Notes under the pieces: model-generated
Told to the model about the DNA's origin: nothing
The model's input: the letters and a program-made list of their open reading frames with translations, nothing else
Databases searched by the model: none
Translations under genes and position numbers: made by a program
In this document: piece by piece, positions 52,653 to 52,823 of the stretch
Layout of the letters: each line of letters opens with the position of its first letter
Position numbering within the stretch: position 1 is the stretch's first letter
Assembly: GCA_017483805.1 (NCBI GenBank)
Contig: JAFUUL010000131.1
Coordinates: forward strand, 1 to 52,823
Reading direction: 5' to 3'
DNA: 52,823 bases
Source of the DNA: Prevotella sp.
Lineage (GTDB): Bacteria; Bacteroidota; Bacteroidia; Bacteroidales; Bacteroidaceae

Positions 52653-52686
52653 AAGCATGGGTCGCAGCGATGCGCCCCATGCTTTT
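52653..52686 (+). terminator. Intrinsic terminator behind the lipoprotein gene
   Basis: Arms AAGCATGGG (52653-52661) and CCCATGCTT (52676-52684) enclose an inner CGCA/TGCG stem capped by GCGA, a GNRA-type loop; T residues follow. The group II intron begins directly behind it. Confidence 0.88.
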
Positions 52687-52687
52687 G

Positions 52688-52823
52688 GTACGCTCAGCAT
52701 GAGTATCAGCTAACGGGTGCAAGTCCCGAGCGAGCCCTAATAGCGGGAATCGCACAGCCCAAGGCAAGGGTGTCCATCGTGAGGTGGAATCTGAAGGAAG
52801 CCGGCGGCAAACATCTGGCCTGA
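52688..52823 (+). ncRNA. 5' part of a group II intron (cut by window edge)
   Basis: The stretch starting near GTACGCTCAGCATGAG and including ACGGGTGCAAGTCCCG, GAGGTGGAATCTGAAGG and GAAGCCGGCGGCAAAC matches the conserved start of domain I of bacterial group II introns. The reverse transcriptase/maturase gene would lie beyond the window. Insertion directly behind a terminator hairpin is the habit of the IIC (class C) group. The exact 5' base is uncertain by a few nt; a GTACG start in place of GTGCG is slightly unusual. Confidence 0.78.

Overview
The window reads as chromosomal DNA of a GC-rich member of the Bacteroidales, most likely Prevotellaceae. The basis is the protein families present (HU-related DNA-binding protein, BT4734/VapE-type primase-helicase, M13 endopeptidase, GH43, TonB receptor, M56 BlaR1 with BlaI) and at least ten promoters with the Bacteroidota pattern TTTG (or TTG), 19-20 nt, TAnnTTTG. 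No rRNA or tRNA was seen.

Layout. 1-5069 is a small accessory module: an HU-like gene cut by the window edge, a Y1/HUH transposase (RAYT-like) with an extra C-terminal Rossmann-like domain, 22-nt palindromic repeats, a 129-bp foldback, a BT4734/VapE protein, an unknown gene, a two-helix membrane protein and what looks like the first 22 codons of an M15 endolysin. trpS follows, convergent with a long minus-strand operon (23857 down to 6211) whose last gene is trmD. It encodes an SrfB-like actin/HSP70-fold ATPase, a SrfC-like large GTPase, a membrane-anchored subtilase, a four-helix membrane protein, a second GTPase, two proteins with Pro-rich rods and one membrane helix, two exported or anchored helical proteins, DUF1294, DUF2135 and a patatin.

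24480-32963 holds a HExxH protein, a second block of 22-nt palindromes, ligA, and an operon of GH43, ABC-F ATPase and M13 peptidase. 33056-45404 is a tight plus-strand operon: a protein with four zinc ribbons, a membrane Ser/Thr kinase, a protein with four AAA modules, a zinc-ribbon/FHA protein and a PP2C phosphatase, running on into metA, a U32-family protein and a membrane protein with a zinc ribbon. 45484-52598 has a TonB receptor, an AlsT symporter (convergent, separated by another 22-nt tandem repeat), blaI-blaR1 and a lipoprotein homologous to the BlaR1 C-terminus. The window ends inside the 5' part of a group II intron placed just behind a terminator hairpin.

Two things stand out. First, the SrfB/SrfC/subtilase operon and the kinase/AAA/FHA/phosphatase operon lie about 9 kb apart and have complementary contents. 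I propose that they form one envelope-associated, phosphorylation-controlled machine; this is inference. Second, short palindromes recur: three tandem families share an exact 22-nt period, and a separate 37-nt family sits in the same reading frame in two unrelated genes with compensatory stem changes. A RAYT-like transposase in the same window is a plausible mobiliser.
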